In this document: positions 1-11,120 of the stretch, piece after piece
How positions within the stretch are numbered: position 1 is the first letter of the stretch
Layout of the letters: each line of letters opens with the position of its first letter
Program-made: the position numbers and the translations under genes
Assembly: GCF_015832195.1 (NCBI RefSeq)
Contig: NC_052017.1
Span: 79,733,801-79,797,800, forward strand
From: Motacilla alba alba
Lineage: Eukaryota > Chordata > Aves > Passeriformes > Motacillidae
Length of the DNA: 64,000 bases
Reading direction: 5' to 3'
The notes under the pieces: model-generated
The model's database searches: none
The model's input: only the letters and a program-made list of their open reading frames with translations
Told to the model about the DNA's origin: nothing

Positions 1-475
1 ACAGGCACCAAAGTATTACATCACTCTGTGTACAGGACAGTGGCAGTAATCAATAGATCTAATGTGCTGGGGGCTCAGGGAGGGACAAGTTAGCATTTCC
101 CAGGCAGAATGACTGGATATAATTAAGAGAAATAAACAAGGCTTATCCTTAGGGGGAAAAACCCTCATCAACTATTCTGAGTTGAAAAGCAGGAGTTCTC
201 TACCAAATAGTATGGTTGGATTTGTTCAGGCATAGAATTTCTTCACCAGTCAAATTGATACATTTCTTGCAAAGAAAGCAGTGTGGTCTGTTGTTTGAAC
301 GTGATGACTGAGTGGTAAGGAAACAAAGTAATGCATGTATTTTTATTACTGAAAAGTCAAATTCTGAAAATCTGAAGGCAGATACATCTGATAATTTCAA
401 GACTCACTTGACAGATATTACAAGTATGCTCTTTCACTGAGGCTTTCTGACTGCTCTCAAATCCTGTCCCCACAG
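1..475 (+). other. 3' end of upstream CTNND2 intron
   Basis: Intronic sequence before exon A, ending in a pyrimidine-rich acceptor (451-475). No repeat or RNA gene recognised. A 66-codon minus-strand frame at 200-400 has no recognisable similarity and is treated as chance. Confidence 0.85.
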
Positions 476-648
476 GGCCCAGCCTCCTCTCCCAGAGTGC
501 ACTCCAGCTCAATTCCAAACCTGAAGGATCCTTCCAGTACTCAGCCAGCTACCACAGCAACCAGACCCTCGCCCTGGGCGAAACAGCATCCGCCCAGCTC
601 CCGTCCCGCAGCAGTCAGGCCAGAGGTGCCATCCAGAGCTACAGCCAG
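476..648 (+). CDS. CTNND2: CTNND2 (delta-catenin) internal coding exon A
   Basis: Delta-catenin is a neuronal p120-family armadillo protein that binds the cadherin juxtamembrane region and acts at adherens junctions and synapses. This exon encodes part of the linker after the N-terminal coiled coil. The acceptor is a pyrimidine stretch ending CCCCACAG at 475; the donor is CAG|GTATGT at 649. The first two bases (GG) finish an Arg codon begun in the previous exon, then 57 codons follow and the exon ends in phase 0. The peptide starts [20 protein letters not shown] and continues through [11 protein letters not shown] to SYSQ. As I remember human delta-catenin, the first half is nearly identical and the last 20 or so residues ([20 protein letters not shown]) are more diverged. 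Identification is from recognised protein sequence and intact splice sites, with no alignment run. Confidence 0.96.
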
Positions 649-1711
649 GTATGTGTCCTAAGCAATCGTGGTCTCTCACACCTGAAATTGTGTGGAGTAG
701 CTCCCAGGAAAGAGCTGCTTGGTGCTTCCCACACCTGAATTTCTGCCTTTACTTTCTGTCTTGTTCAACACACCTGCAGCAGGGTGGAGTTACCATCTTG
801 ATTTTTGTACATCTCTGGTGGGTTGACTTGCATAGTAATAAAGTAATCCTGATTAACAAGGAGATCTGCATACCAGATTAACTTACTTGCTTGCATATAT
901 ATTTTGGTAATAGCATGTTCAAGCATTTCGTTTTCAAAGCAAATTTCTGTGCCTGTGCTGATTAGGAGTCCATCCTAAAATCTGAGACCTGCCAGCATTG
1001 CCACATTACTGAAAGCAGTAAGTGCCAGGAAACAGAAACAAAGCCAGGCTGACACCAGATGTGAAACCTGCCTGGGATACCATACATCACATGGTGCTAT
1101 GGCCTCATCTCAAGTGTAGGAAACATTTTTTTTCACCACATACAGTAGGACTGTCGCCTCTACATTTGAAACATTTTGAAAGATTGTCTCAGATACTCAA
1201 GAAAACTTGGTAAATCCCTCTGCCTGTCTAAACCATCTCTCCTGGCTCTGACATGTAACCCTCTCACCTTCTGTGCTTTTCACTGTGACATCAAAGCCTC
1301 TCAGGAGAAAGTTAAGCTTCACTTTAGGCAAGACGCGTTCATGCCTCTGTACCTAAACAAAGTCTAACTGGGTTGTGTCAGTCAGCACTGGTTATTTTCT
1401 TTGTTTAGATGCTAACCATCCTAGCAAAGCAGATCATCTCAGTGTGATACCAGGACATTTTGCAGTTCAGGATTCTGTAGAAGAGAGTAGTTATTTGAAT
1501 TTCAAAGCCTTAAATTGCTAAGAGATTTCAAGTATTAGAGTCATTGCACAGTTTGTGAGATACTGAGAGACATACAATATTCTATTCTCTCAATTTTCTC
1601 AGAAAAGCTCCCTATTCTCTAAGACTGAAAAATGAAATAAAGCACAGTAAAATTAAATTTCAAATTTTGTAGGTAAAAAAAGAGTCCAAATATTAACCCA
1701 GCACTGGCCAT

Positions 1712-2690
1712 CAGTGAATCATGTCCCCAAGTGACACATCTGCATGTCTTCTAAATACTCTCAGAGATGATGACTTGACCACTCCTTCAGTGAAAACAAT
1801 GCTTCCTGATGTCCACCTGAGCCTCACCTGGTACAGCTTGAGGCCATTTCCTCTTGTCCTGTTGGTGGTTGCCTGGGAGAAAGGACTGACCTCCACCTGG
1901 CTACAGTCTCCTTTCTGGCAGTTGTAGAGAGCAATAATGTCTCCCTTGAGCCTCTCTTCCTCCAGGCTAAAAAACCCCAGCTCCCTCAGCTGCTCCAGAC
2001 CCTTCACCAGCTCTGCTGCCCTTCTCTGGACATGCTCCAGCACCTCAATGTCTTTCTTGCATTGAGAGATCCAAAACTGGACACATGATTTAAGGTGTGG
2101 CATCACCAGTGCTGAGTACAGGATGATGATCACTGCCCTGCTCCTGCTGGCCACACTATTGCTGGGCCAGGCCAGGATGCCATTGGTCTTTTTGGCCACC
2201 TGGGCTCATGCTGGCTCATGTTCAGTTACCTGTATCAGCACCCCCATGTCCTTTTCCACTGGCAACTTCCCAGCCACTCTTCCCCCAGCCTGTAGAGCTG
2301 CATGAGGCCGTCATGGCCAAAGTGCAGGACCTGGCATTCACCTTGTTGAACAGCATGCAGCTGGCCTTGGCCCATTGATCCCAGCCTGCCCAGACCCCTC
2401 TGCAGAGCCTGCCTATCCTCAAGCAGATTAACACTCTCAGCCAGCTTGGTTTTTTTCTGCAAACTGATTGAGGGTGCGCTCCATCCCCTTGTCCATTGTT
2501 AAAGATATCAACACAGATCCCTTTGGCATTCCACTTGTGGCAGGCCACCCACTTTATGAAACCTTTCACCACCATTCCCTAGGCCCAGTCACCCAGACAG
2601 TTTTTTACCTAGTGAAGAGTGCACCCAGCCATGCCATGGGCTGCCAGTTTCTCCAGGTGAATCTTGTGGAAAATCTGGAGTTGTGCTTTT
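1712..2690 (-). mobile_element. CR1 LINE fragment, antisense to the gene
   Basis: About 1 kb of CR1 non-LTR retrotransposon with its sense on the minus strand. The minus-strand frame at 1711-2199 (162 codons) shows the C-terminal part of the CR1 second open reading frame: [51 protein letters not shown] and [12 protein letters not shown]. Further into the element the frame breaks and continues in other frames (for example 2222-2575), so it is inactive. The 5' part is missing, as usual for CR1, and the characteristic 3' tail is not evident at the 1712 side. Confidence 0.9.
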
Positions 2691-5600
2691 TTGAAAAGCA
2701 TCATACCCTGGGGGTTAGCCTGAAAGACTGTGATGCAGTTTTTAAGGAGGCTGGAAAAATAAGATGATGGAAGTGGAGCAGTTTATGGGAGCAACAGAAA
2801 CAAAAACAAAGTAGAAGTGAGAGGGGAAGGAGAATCTTTTTTAAAAAAAAGGCAGGAAGGAAAATTGTGCAGATTTGTAAAGGTTAGAAATAGCAATATT
2901 CTTAATATAAATTCTATTTTACTCATTGATAGAAAAAGATGAATTTATGGAGGGGGAAAAATTAATGACCTAGATTTTTTTTTCATTGAAATTACACTGA
3001 TCAGACATTGCTTAGATCTGAGAAGCTCTCATGAACCATCAACTTCAGAGAGAACTGGTTTCCTTCAGAAAGGTAATTAGTAAGTTAGAAAGGCAGCATT
3101 TCTTATCCTTTGTTTTTCTTGGTATGTGAGGACAGAAAATAGATTTTCTTTTTAGTTTCATATACATTGGAGGATAGATATTCCTGCAGGAAAATAATTC
3201 AGAGAACTTAATAATTTTTCACACCGTGATGCTGCAAAAGATGCCTGACAACTTCAGATGAATTAAAATATATTTTGAAAATACTAACAAACTGCCATAT
3301 AAACTATTAATTAATACCATTAGAAGTATATAAAAGGGGTTTTAAAAGAGGTAAACAGGAAGAGGAAAATTCAAAAGTCAAAATTAAAAAATTCTGAATA
3401 CGACCATTGCTGATCCCACAATTGCAGGGAAAAAAAAAAGTCAATCCTAAGAATTGTTTTGCTATACCTGTTATAATTAAAATAAGCCTCAGGAGCTGAA
3501 GCTTCTCAGATTGTGATAATTTCCTTTGGTATTTGTGTGCAAGGAATATAGCTATCTCTCAACATGAATGATAGTCCAAATGCTTGCAAAAAAAAAAGTA
3601 AATAGTCCCAAGGCCAGCTGTGACAGCACGAACAGTTTATGAAAATGCAGTTGTATAAAAAAGAGAAACTAATTAGTCTTGAGACTTCCTGTATAGTGTT
3701 GCAAAGTGCAATCTAACATTTTTGTCAATTTGGTGGAGTTCATTATAGATCATGGAGTTTTTCCAGTGCTTTGCCGACTTTAGAACACAAAACTTTTATC
3801 TTCTAAATACTACTGGGACAGGATTTCTTAGCAAAAACTGCTCCTCTGGCAGGGAATTACTCTGCTTCCCCACTGAAAACTGCTTTTCAAACTCACTGTC
3901 CAACCAGGTTTAGTGCAACCTTGAGAATGATCATCTTACGATGTAGAGATATCAAAGTAGTATTAAGTATAGCATTTAAAAAGAGTGGTTTTCTGCATGC
4001 TCTGCCATGTGTTTGCAAGGGGACAGGAAAGGAAGTTTATGTTCTGGATGAGGACTTGTTTAGCTGTTGGTAATGTTGCAGTCTTATCAGAGGCTGTGGC
4101 AGCAACACAGGTAAATCCCTACTGTGTATTATCCTGTGCACCTGTGCTTTTGCACAGAATAAAAATACTGAATAAGCTGGCACAGAATAAAAACAAAAAG
4201 TATATGGAAATTAAAGGCGATTAAAAAGTCTTAAAAACCCATTTTACAGTTAGTGTTCTAACTTGTCTCCTTTTCCCTAGAAACAAGTTTGTCAGACCAC
4301 CACACCTCACTAGCAAATGAGTGCTAGAATGCATTAAGTTTTTAAGCAGAAACTAGCCACAAGGTAACAGGCTGCTTGACAATCGACCCAGATAAAAGCT
4401 ACAATAAAGATTTCCCTTCTGGTAGGTATGGCCAATGACAATGTGTTTAAAAACAAATTCCAAATATAAGAATTTTTCTGTCATAAAGGAAACAAGATGA
4501 AATCTTAAGACAGATTACTCTTATTAAAGCACTCGGAGAAGAATTCACTAGTAGAGATGATGGCAGTGGAAATCTGCAATGCTGCTTTGATTCTGCCATA
4601 GGTAATGACTGCAGCATTCACTGCTGTTTTAAAACCAGAGATGGATCATCTCTGGACACTCTGAAAAGATCTCACACAATTCTGTTTGTGGATGTAGAAG
4701 ACTACAATTACCTACCTTCATCTATATGTATGACCTTTGAGAGCAGGATCAGGTAGGCTGACAAATTTTCCTAATAGTGTTGGAATTTTGGAATGGAACA
4801 ATGGAACAAAATCAGGAGAAAGAGATGGAATAGGCCATATTTGAGGGATCCAGAGGTATAGCCTGGCATCACTATTGTATAAGAGCATTTGAACATAGGT
4901 AGCATCTTTCTAGTCAGGTCAGGAACTTACAAATTACATTAAAGCAGTCTTGCAGAAGAAAGGCCCTTCTATAGGTCCCGGCCAAAGACTGAAGGGTGCA
5001 TTCCAAGACTAGAGAATGTTATGCAATTTCCATGCCCTCTTCTTCCCTTTGTAAGAGTGTTGATTGAGGCATTGGACCACAGCAGAGTGATGCCTTGAGT
5101 GAAGTCTTATGGAAGGTTCTTTGGGCTTACAGGAAAAAAAGTAGCCCTCAACAGACTGGCAAGTCTAGCAGTCTCTGAAAAAGCTCAGAGCATCACTGAG
5201 ACTGTGAAACGGAGCTGCACCCATGGAATGTTTCTACAAAACCCTAGTCAGGATGAACAAGTTTTCTGCCTAAAGCTACCAACACACACCAATAGTTAAA
5301 AGCCAGAGGGGCCTGGAGGGAGGTTTTCTACACAACTTGGAATATCCTCCCTAAAATCAAGAGAAAGGGTCTCCTCATGGACCACAGTGTACTGTATATT
5401 ACTATGTTAGTATTCATCAGATGTGACTCGTTTGAGATTATAAAGGCAAAGAGATCCAGAGAGCAGAAGGAGCTGAAAATTGGCACTGGCATTTACTGCT
5501 AAACTAAAGTTCATCCAGACCTAAGATGGGCATGCAGACTTACTCAAACCTCTGGGAGCATTCTCCAAGAATCAATATTAGCAGCTGACCCCAAAGTTTC

Positions 5601-5780
5601 ACTTAAAGTTGTCTAGCCATTTTGTAATTCCTTATCCATGAAAAATTTCCTGCAGAATAAATAAGTCAACACAGTTATTTGAGCCTCTCAATTCTACTCT
5701 ATAGAACAGAAATCTTATATTGCAGTCTTTTATTTCCTATTTCTTGGTTGAAGTTCCAATATAAATTATCAATTGGATTG

Positions 5781-5893
5781 TAAAAAAAAAAAAAATCCCC
5801 ACAAAAAACCCCAAACAATGACAAAGAAATCCCCACACAAGAACAACCAAACAACCAAAAAAAACCCCCAAAAAACCCAGTCCCCAAAAAACT
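5781..5893. repeat. A/C-rich low-complexity tract
   Basis: An A run followed by alternating A and C blocks, almost free of G and T on the plus strand. Looks like the complement of the T/G-rich tracts elsewhere in the window. Confidence 0.85.
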
Positions 5894-7104
5894 AATTTCC
5901 TGGAATTCCGGGCATTAAATGCTTGAATGAACAGGCAAACAACAGTTACACTGTTCTCTAGTCTCCTATAACCTAACTGGATACTCCCAATAATTTTCTG
6001 TATGAAGCTCTAAAGATACTGTTTTGAATCAGTAGAAAATTATCTTCTTCATAACATTAAATGGGAAAGAAAATATTTTTATAGCTGTGTTAATGTTCTT
6101 ATGTTTTTTTCACACATTCCTCTTTCTAAAAAGGATATACCAGAATCCATATATTGAATCCAAATAAGCTAGGGTACTTTTCGTTGGGATGCCAGGAAAT
6201 GAAACCCCTGTGTCTTGGAATAGATATTCATAGGGCTGTAGTAAGAAAGTTCTTGATTTTTATTCACATCTATGAAATAGAATGATGGTAGAGAATATAA
6301 TTACTGAGAAACTCTTAGTTTATTAGCTTAAACACAGTTTGGTTATCAGGTTGACAAAAATAATGGATAAATGGAAAAAAAAATAAGGGAAAAATACCAT
6401 TGTATTTTATTCTTCCATATGAAGTATGTCACATTGCAGGGTGAACAATGATGTGTCTTTATGTCTGTCTTAAGCCACAGACAGGAGAAACACAATGAAA
6501 AACTAAACCACATTTTGTCTCTGAAAAGATGTGTGGAGAATGTTACTGCACACTTGGCCCTTTGAAAAAACCTAAGAACCTCACGGTACATTTAAGACTG
6601 GTCTGAGATTAGTCACATCCTAGAAAATACTGCATGCTAGTGTTTTCATTGCAATCTGTTCATCCACAAGTTCTTTCCTTCACACAGAGCACATGCTTAG
6701 CTTTTTAGGAAGTGCTATATACTGCATTTTTAATTAAGCATTTAATTATTGTGTCCCATCACTACACCTTGTTCCCTATAACAAATCATCATAAAATGGG
6801 ATTTTTGGGGTTTTTTTGAATTAGTGCTTGCAGAATGCCTGCAGCTTTATAGAGATTTATTAGGAATATGGGATAATACTGGTTTACTTGAAATTAATTA
6901 CTCTAAATCCTTGACACATTAAGCAGTGTAGAAGTAGATTAGAAAAAGAAATTTTGTATACATGATGACAGTGCTTGCCTACAACCCTTAGGATCAACAG
7001 CAAACTGTTAAAGTTACCGATGCATTACCAGTGCATGGAAGAAGTAACTGGTGCACTGGTAAAATTGAAGAAGACTGTATTTTGGAACACTGTTTATTAC
7101 AAAA

Positions 7105-7118
7105 ATTATTATTATTAC

Positions 7119-7157
<39 letters not shown>
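7105..7157. repeat. ATT trinucleotide microsatellite
   Basis: About 17 ATT units with one ACT interruption near the 5' end. Intronic; the Asn or Tyr/Leu runs in overlapping frames are artefacts of the repeat. Confidence 0.97.
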
Positions 7158-9460
7158 GCCACTTAACAGTCAAAAAAGTAAAATTTATTAACAAATACCA
7201 ATTGATAATGTAGCTAGTTTGAATGACATTTTGTTAAGTGCAAAATTTGCTCTGCCCATGTTGTCTTAAATCATGCCAACCTTTTTTTTGTTTAATGAAA
7301 GTTGTTACCATATAGTCTAAACCTGGAAAATGAAAACTGTACTCCTGTCAAATACATTATTGGACAGTCAGCTGAAGATTAGTCCTTCTTTCCAGTTTAA
7401 AGCATATACGGTAAGTAGTTCAGTGTGAAAGCAGCTTTTAAAAGTTTGCTGATGTTCTCACAGTTTTCCTTCCTGGTTTTTGTTAGGAGCCTTTCAAATG
7501 AGCAACTTGAGCTTGTTGACCATTTTTGAGAATGACAAGACTTGTACTTGAAGCTGTGGTGTTTGTTACTCGCTGGTGCAATCTGAACAGTCCAGCTCAA
7601 AACAGAGCAGCTACTTCCATCTGTGAGCCCCTTGCTCACCGGGCAGTCACCATACAGAGCACCTGGAGTGGAACAGTTTACATTTCATTTCTGTGTAAAG
7701 CCATTGCTCCATGAGCTGCAAGCCTCAAAGCCAGGGAGATTTGGGTCTGGCAGTGCTCTCTTAAGAAGCCTGAACAATATCAGTGCTGGTAGCTTCTTCC
7801 GTGCTACTAACAACTGGGAACAAACTCCAGGAGGAGCTTCTCCGAAGCATTGTTTCTTGTCTCTGTCTAGGAAAATACATATTCTTCCTCCAGACACAAA
7901 GCATTTAAGATGAAGGGCAGGCTCCAAAAGTGAAAAAAAACAGAGAAACATTTCCAGTGGGCGTACATAGGAAGAAGTAGAGATTTCTGGCATTTTGAAT
8001 CTTGTTTATTTTCTGCTCCGATTAGTTACGTTGTCCTCAGTTCCTGACCAAATCCTTTATTGAGTATCCTAGTGCAAATAAATCAAATTTCATACCAGGA
8101 ACACGATGCTTTTGCCCACTTGTTTTTTTGTAGGATGCTACTGGAGAACCACATTGCTATTCAATGTATAACAATGCTACTGTTGGCATTCACAACACCT
8201 CTTTGAATTGAGTCACAAAATTCATTATTCACATTTTAAAGCTTCTTCTGGCTAAAGAAATCAGTAGCTGAGAGGCATGTGCATGCGTTTGGGCAAAGCA
8301 CGGGTCAGACCGATTCAAACTATGCTGTCAACTCCAAGGATCCAGAGCACTTTCTGGGGTTTCAAGTAAATCCCCTGCTTAACCAGAAAAAAAAAATACT
8401 ATCTGAATCTAACAGCGCATCTTCCAACAGAGCGCTGAGCTCTCACTGCGGGGTGCAGTTATGAGAGGATTTTAATGTTACCAGACTCACAGATGATCTC
8501 TTGAGCCTAAGATCCTCGATAAAAAAAAAAGGGGGGAGCCGCCTGTGTGTAAGGGCGAGATCCATCCTCTGCGGCTTCAGAAGCGGCTCAGGCACAGAAC
8601 CGAAATTTCTCATAGGCAGTATCTCCCGAGGATTTTCTCTCACTCCCTCTTCCCAGCCCCCCTCAATTACTGGTCTTAGAGGGAGCTCAGCGCTGCCTTG
8701 CCCGCGGCCAGCGGGTCGGCGCAGGGAGCTCTCTCCCCCCTCCTCTATGCAGATTCCCCGCTGGATGCGGCCCAGCGAAGCGCCCGGCCCCGGCAGCTCC
8801 TCCCGTACCCCCCGCCCCCTTGGTGTCGCGTAACTAAGTACGAGGCGGCCGCTTGCCGTGCTGCCAGGGGGCTCGGCGTGCACCGGCCCGGGCTTCCCCT
8901 CCCTCCGCCCCTTCACCCAGGTCGGGGCCGCAGGGGGCAGCGAGCTCCCGGTGCGGTGCCTCTCCTCGTAGGGACACAGATTGCTGGAAACCGAGGAAAG
9001 TTACTCGATTAAAGGCTTTTTCCGAGGCTTCGGTCGCTCTTCTCTAATGTATGCAGAATAAAGGGGCGCGGGTGTATTTATCTGTGTACATGTACGTACG
9101 TAAGTATTTGAGCCGGGGCTAAACCCTGCCTAATTTAGGGGTTGGCAGTCGAGCGCGTTCCGGAACCGGCGCCCCGGAGCGCTGTGCCCCACGGCCGGGT
9201 GCCGGCTTCAGCCGTCGGGAGGAGTTTCGACGCCTCTCGGGCCGAGCCGGCGGCTGTTTTTTCCCTGAAAGGCCGGGAATGCTTTAGCAGATTACCGACT
9301 CCCGTAATCCCGCGGGCGCCGGGTGCCGGCCTGGTTCGAGGTCAGCGAGGGGGCTGCGTGCGGCCGGGGGGCTGCTCCGGCCCGCGGGTCCGCACCGCCC
9401 CGCGCAGGGCCGGGGCAGCCGGGCGCCCGCCGCCGCTGACGCCTCTGCCTTTCCTTCCCG

Positions 9461-9466
9461 CAGCAG
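9461..9466 (+). promoter_or_regulatory. NAGNAG tandem splice acceptor (CAGCAG)
   Basis: Two adjacent CAG acceptors follow TTCCTTCCCG. Both keep the reading frame because the intron is phase 0: the first includes an extra Gln codon, the second does not. The human protein as remembered has a single Gln at this junction, matching use of the second. Confidence 0.75.
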
Positions 9467-10031
9467 GGCCCGGGGGGCCGCGGCGCCCACCCGGGCGGTC
9501 CGGAGCCGCCGCCGCCGCCCGCCGCCCCGCAGCCGCGGGAGCCCTTCGCGCCCAGCCACGGCAGCGCCTTCCACCTGCCCGAGCCCCAGCACGCCGCCGC
9601 GCTCTACTACGCCAGCTCCACGCTGCCGGCGCAGCGGGTGAGCTCCCCGCTGCCCGCCCAGCCCGGCGGCTCCCCCACCAAGCTGCCGCGGGCCGGCTCC
9701 GCCGCCGAGGGCGCCGCCTACGCCACCGCGCAGCGCCTCTCCTCCCCGAAGCAGTCCCCCAGCCGCCTGGCCAAGTCCTACAGCACCAGCTCGCCCATCA
9801 ACATCGTCGTCTCCTCGGCGGGACTGTCGCCGTCCCCCATCCGAGTGACCTCCCCGCCCACCGTCCAGTCTAACATTTCCTCCTCTCCTATCCACCAGTT
9901 AAGCTCCACCATCGGCACTTACGCCACCCTGTCGCCTACCAAGCGGCTTGTTCACGCTGCCGATCAGTACAGCAAGCACTCCCAGGAGCTGTACGCCACC
10001 GCCACCCTGCAGAGACCCGGCTCCCTCGCAG
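9464..10031 (+). CDS. CTNND2: CTNND2 internal coding exon B (proline/serine-rich, with NAGNAG acceptor)
   Basis: Large exon encoding about 189 residues of the Pro/Ser-rich linker between coiled coil and armadillo repeats. The start is drawn at 9464, after the first CAG (9461-9463) of a CAGCAG acceptor; using the second CAG gives 9467 and drops one Gln. The human protein as I remember it has a single Gln here, which fits 9467. The exon begins in phase 0 and ends in phase 1, with donor CAG|GTAAAA at 10032. Visible landmarks in order are a proline run ([10 protein letters not shown]), [82 protein letters not shown] and [18 protein letters not shown]. The second half is very close to human; the first, GC-richest half is more variable. 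It has a Ser-Pro pair (SPSPIR) where I recall human SPIR. The frame has no ATG. Retaining the next intron would run to a stop at about 10199. Confidence 0.95.
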
Positions 10032-11081
10032 GTAAAACCGCGGCCGGCAGCGCCTCGGGACCGCGGCTGCGGCGGGGACGGGGCTGCGCGGTGTCGCCGC
10101 GCCCGCGGAGGGAGGCGGCGAGGGGCGAGGGACGGCGAGAGGCGGGGGCGCAGGGCCGCCGGCCGAGCATGGGAGGGAGGAAGGGAGCGGGGGGCGTTTG
10201 ACGGGAGAACGGCACTTGGGGGAATTGCTGGTGGGTTTCATCCCGGGTCGTGCTCGGAGAGGCAGTCTGCCGCTGCTTGAGCAAAGTACCTGAGTTCTCC
10301 CGGCTCGTCCCGCCCTCCCGGCGCCGGGCAGGTGTGCGTGCTGCCGGGGGTGCGGGGCTCGCCGCGCTCCCCGCTGTGACCCGCGGTGCGGGTGGGGGGT
10401 TTGTTACTATGGCGAATCTCTTCTCTGCCGCCATCAGAACCTCTGAGCCTTTCGCAGGGAATCGCTCTTCCCCGGATTTACAGGCGGCTCAAGCGTACTT
10501 GACAAGTTTGGGGTTACTTAGCAGGAACTCCGGTGTACCGAGTCGTGCCGAGTAAGAGGTAGCGGTGATTTGGCTCCGAGTGCTCTTTGGGGAACAGGCT
10601 GTTACAGCTGATTTAATGTCTCTGTAAACGCAGACTTTGAGCAGATCCAAGAAGTGAGATACTGGTGCGCTGTTCTCTAAACCATCTCTTTGCTAAACTG
10701 AGCATCCTTCAGGGGTGGGTTTTTTGTGTTCTCAAAATTTTCAGTTTCATTGCTATAGTAACAGCTGCTATGCTCATATGTTCTCTTGTGTGACATAAAT
10801 AGATTTGAAGATAAATAGGCTACATGAAGAAGTTAGGCTGAGTTTATCAGTCAGGTACACAAGTCTCTTACTGGAGTGAAGACCTCACCCCCCTTTCTCC
10901 TCTCACCCACCTCCCCTCCCCCACTCCAGCTGTTGTCAGCATCCTATATAATTCCTGTGTGTCTAAACACACAGATGGAATTAACTAATAATAAAATACA
11001 GTTTTGATCTATCTCCTCGTAAGAAGTATTTGCTCGATTTTTTTCATATTTAAAGGGCAGGGATTTTAAAACTTTGTATCT

Positions 11082-11116
<35 letters not shown>

Positions 11117-11120
11117 TATA
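11082..11120. repeat. TA/CA dinucleotide microsatellite
   Basis: An alternating TA run with a short ACACACA interruption, then TA again. Confidence 0.95.

Larger units (their letters stand above)
649..9463 (+). other. CTNND2 intron between exons A and B (8.8 kb)
   Basis: Holds an antisense CR1 fragment (1712-2690), an A/C-rich tract (5781-5893), an ATT microsatellite (7105-7157) and, at its 3' end, the start of a CpG-island-like block (about 8690 on). The stretches 2700-5780, 5900-7100 and 7160-8690 are AT-rich and show no supported gene. A donor-like GTAAGT sits at 9100 within the GC-rich zone. Confidence 0.85.
8690..10390. promoter_or_regulatory. Intragenic CpG-island-like GC-rich block around exon B
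   Basis: Base composition changes sharply from AT-rich intron to very GC-rich, CpG-dense DNA from about 8690 and back again near 10400, with a short AT-richer dip at about 9000-9160. It covers exon B and reaches roughly 0.75 kb upstream. Within the dip are an AATAAAGGGG element (9057-9066) and a GTAAGT donor-like site (9100). The island may simply reflect a GC-rich coding exon in a bird genome, or may mark an alternative promoter. No transcription evidence is visible from sequence alone. Confidence 0.6.

Noticed and set aside
1711..2199. 162-codon minus-strand open frame as a host gene
   Set aside because: Its sequence is the C-terminal end of the CR1 LINE protein, and the frame breaks upstream. 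It is a dead retrotransposon fragment.
6975..7213. Open frames with poly-Tyr, poly-Leu or poly-Asn runs
   Set aside because: They are translations of the ATT microsatellite.
8443..8916. 157-codon minus-strand frame, and other frames in 8500-10550
   Set aside because: GC-rich CpG-island DNA has few stop codons, so long chance frames are expected. Only the frame of exon B matches a known protein.
9142..9873. 243-codon plus-strand open frame
   Set aside because: It is in a different frame from exon B and its translation is Arg/Ala/Pro-rich, without similarity; a shadow of the GC-rich exon.
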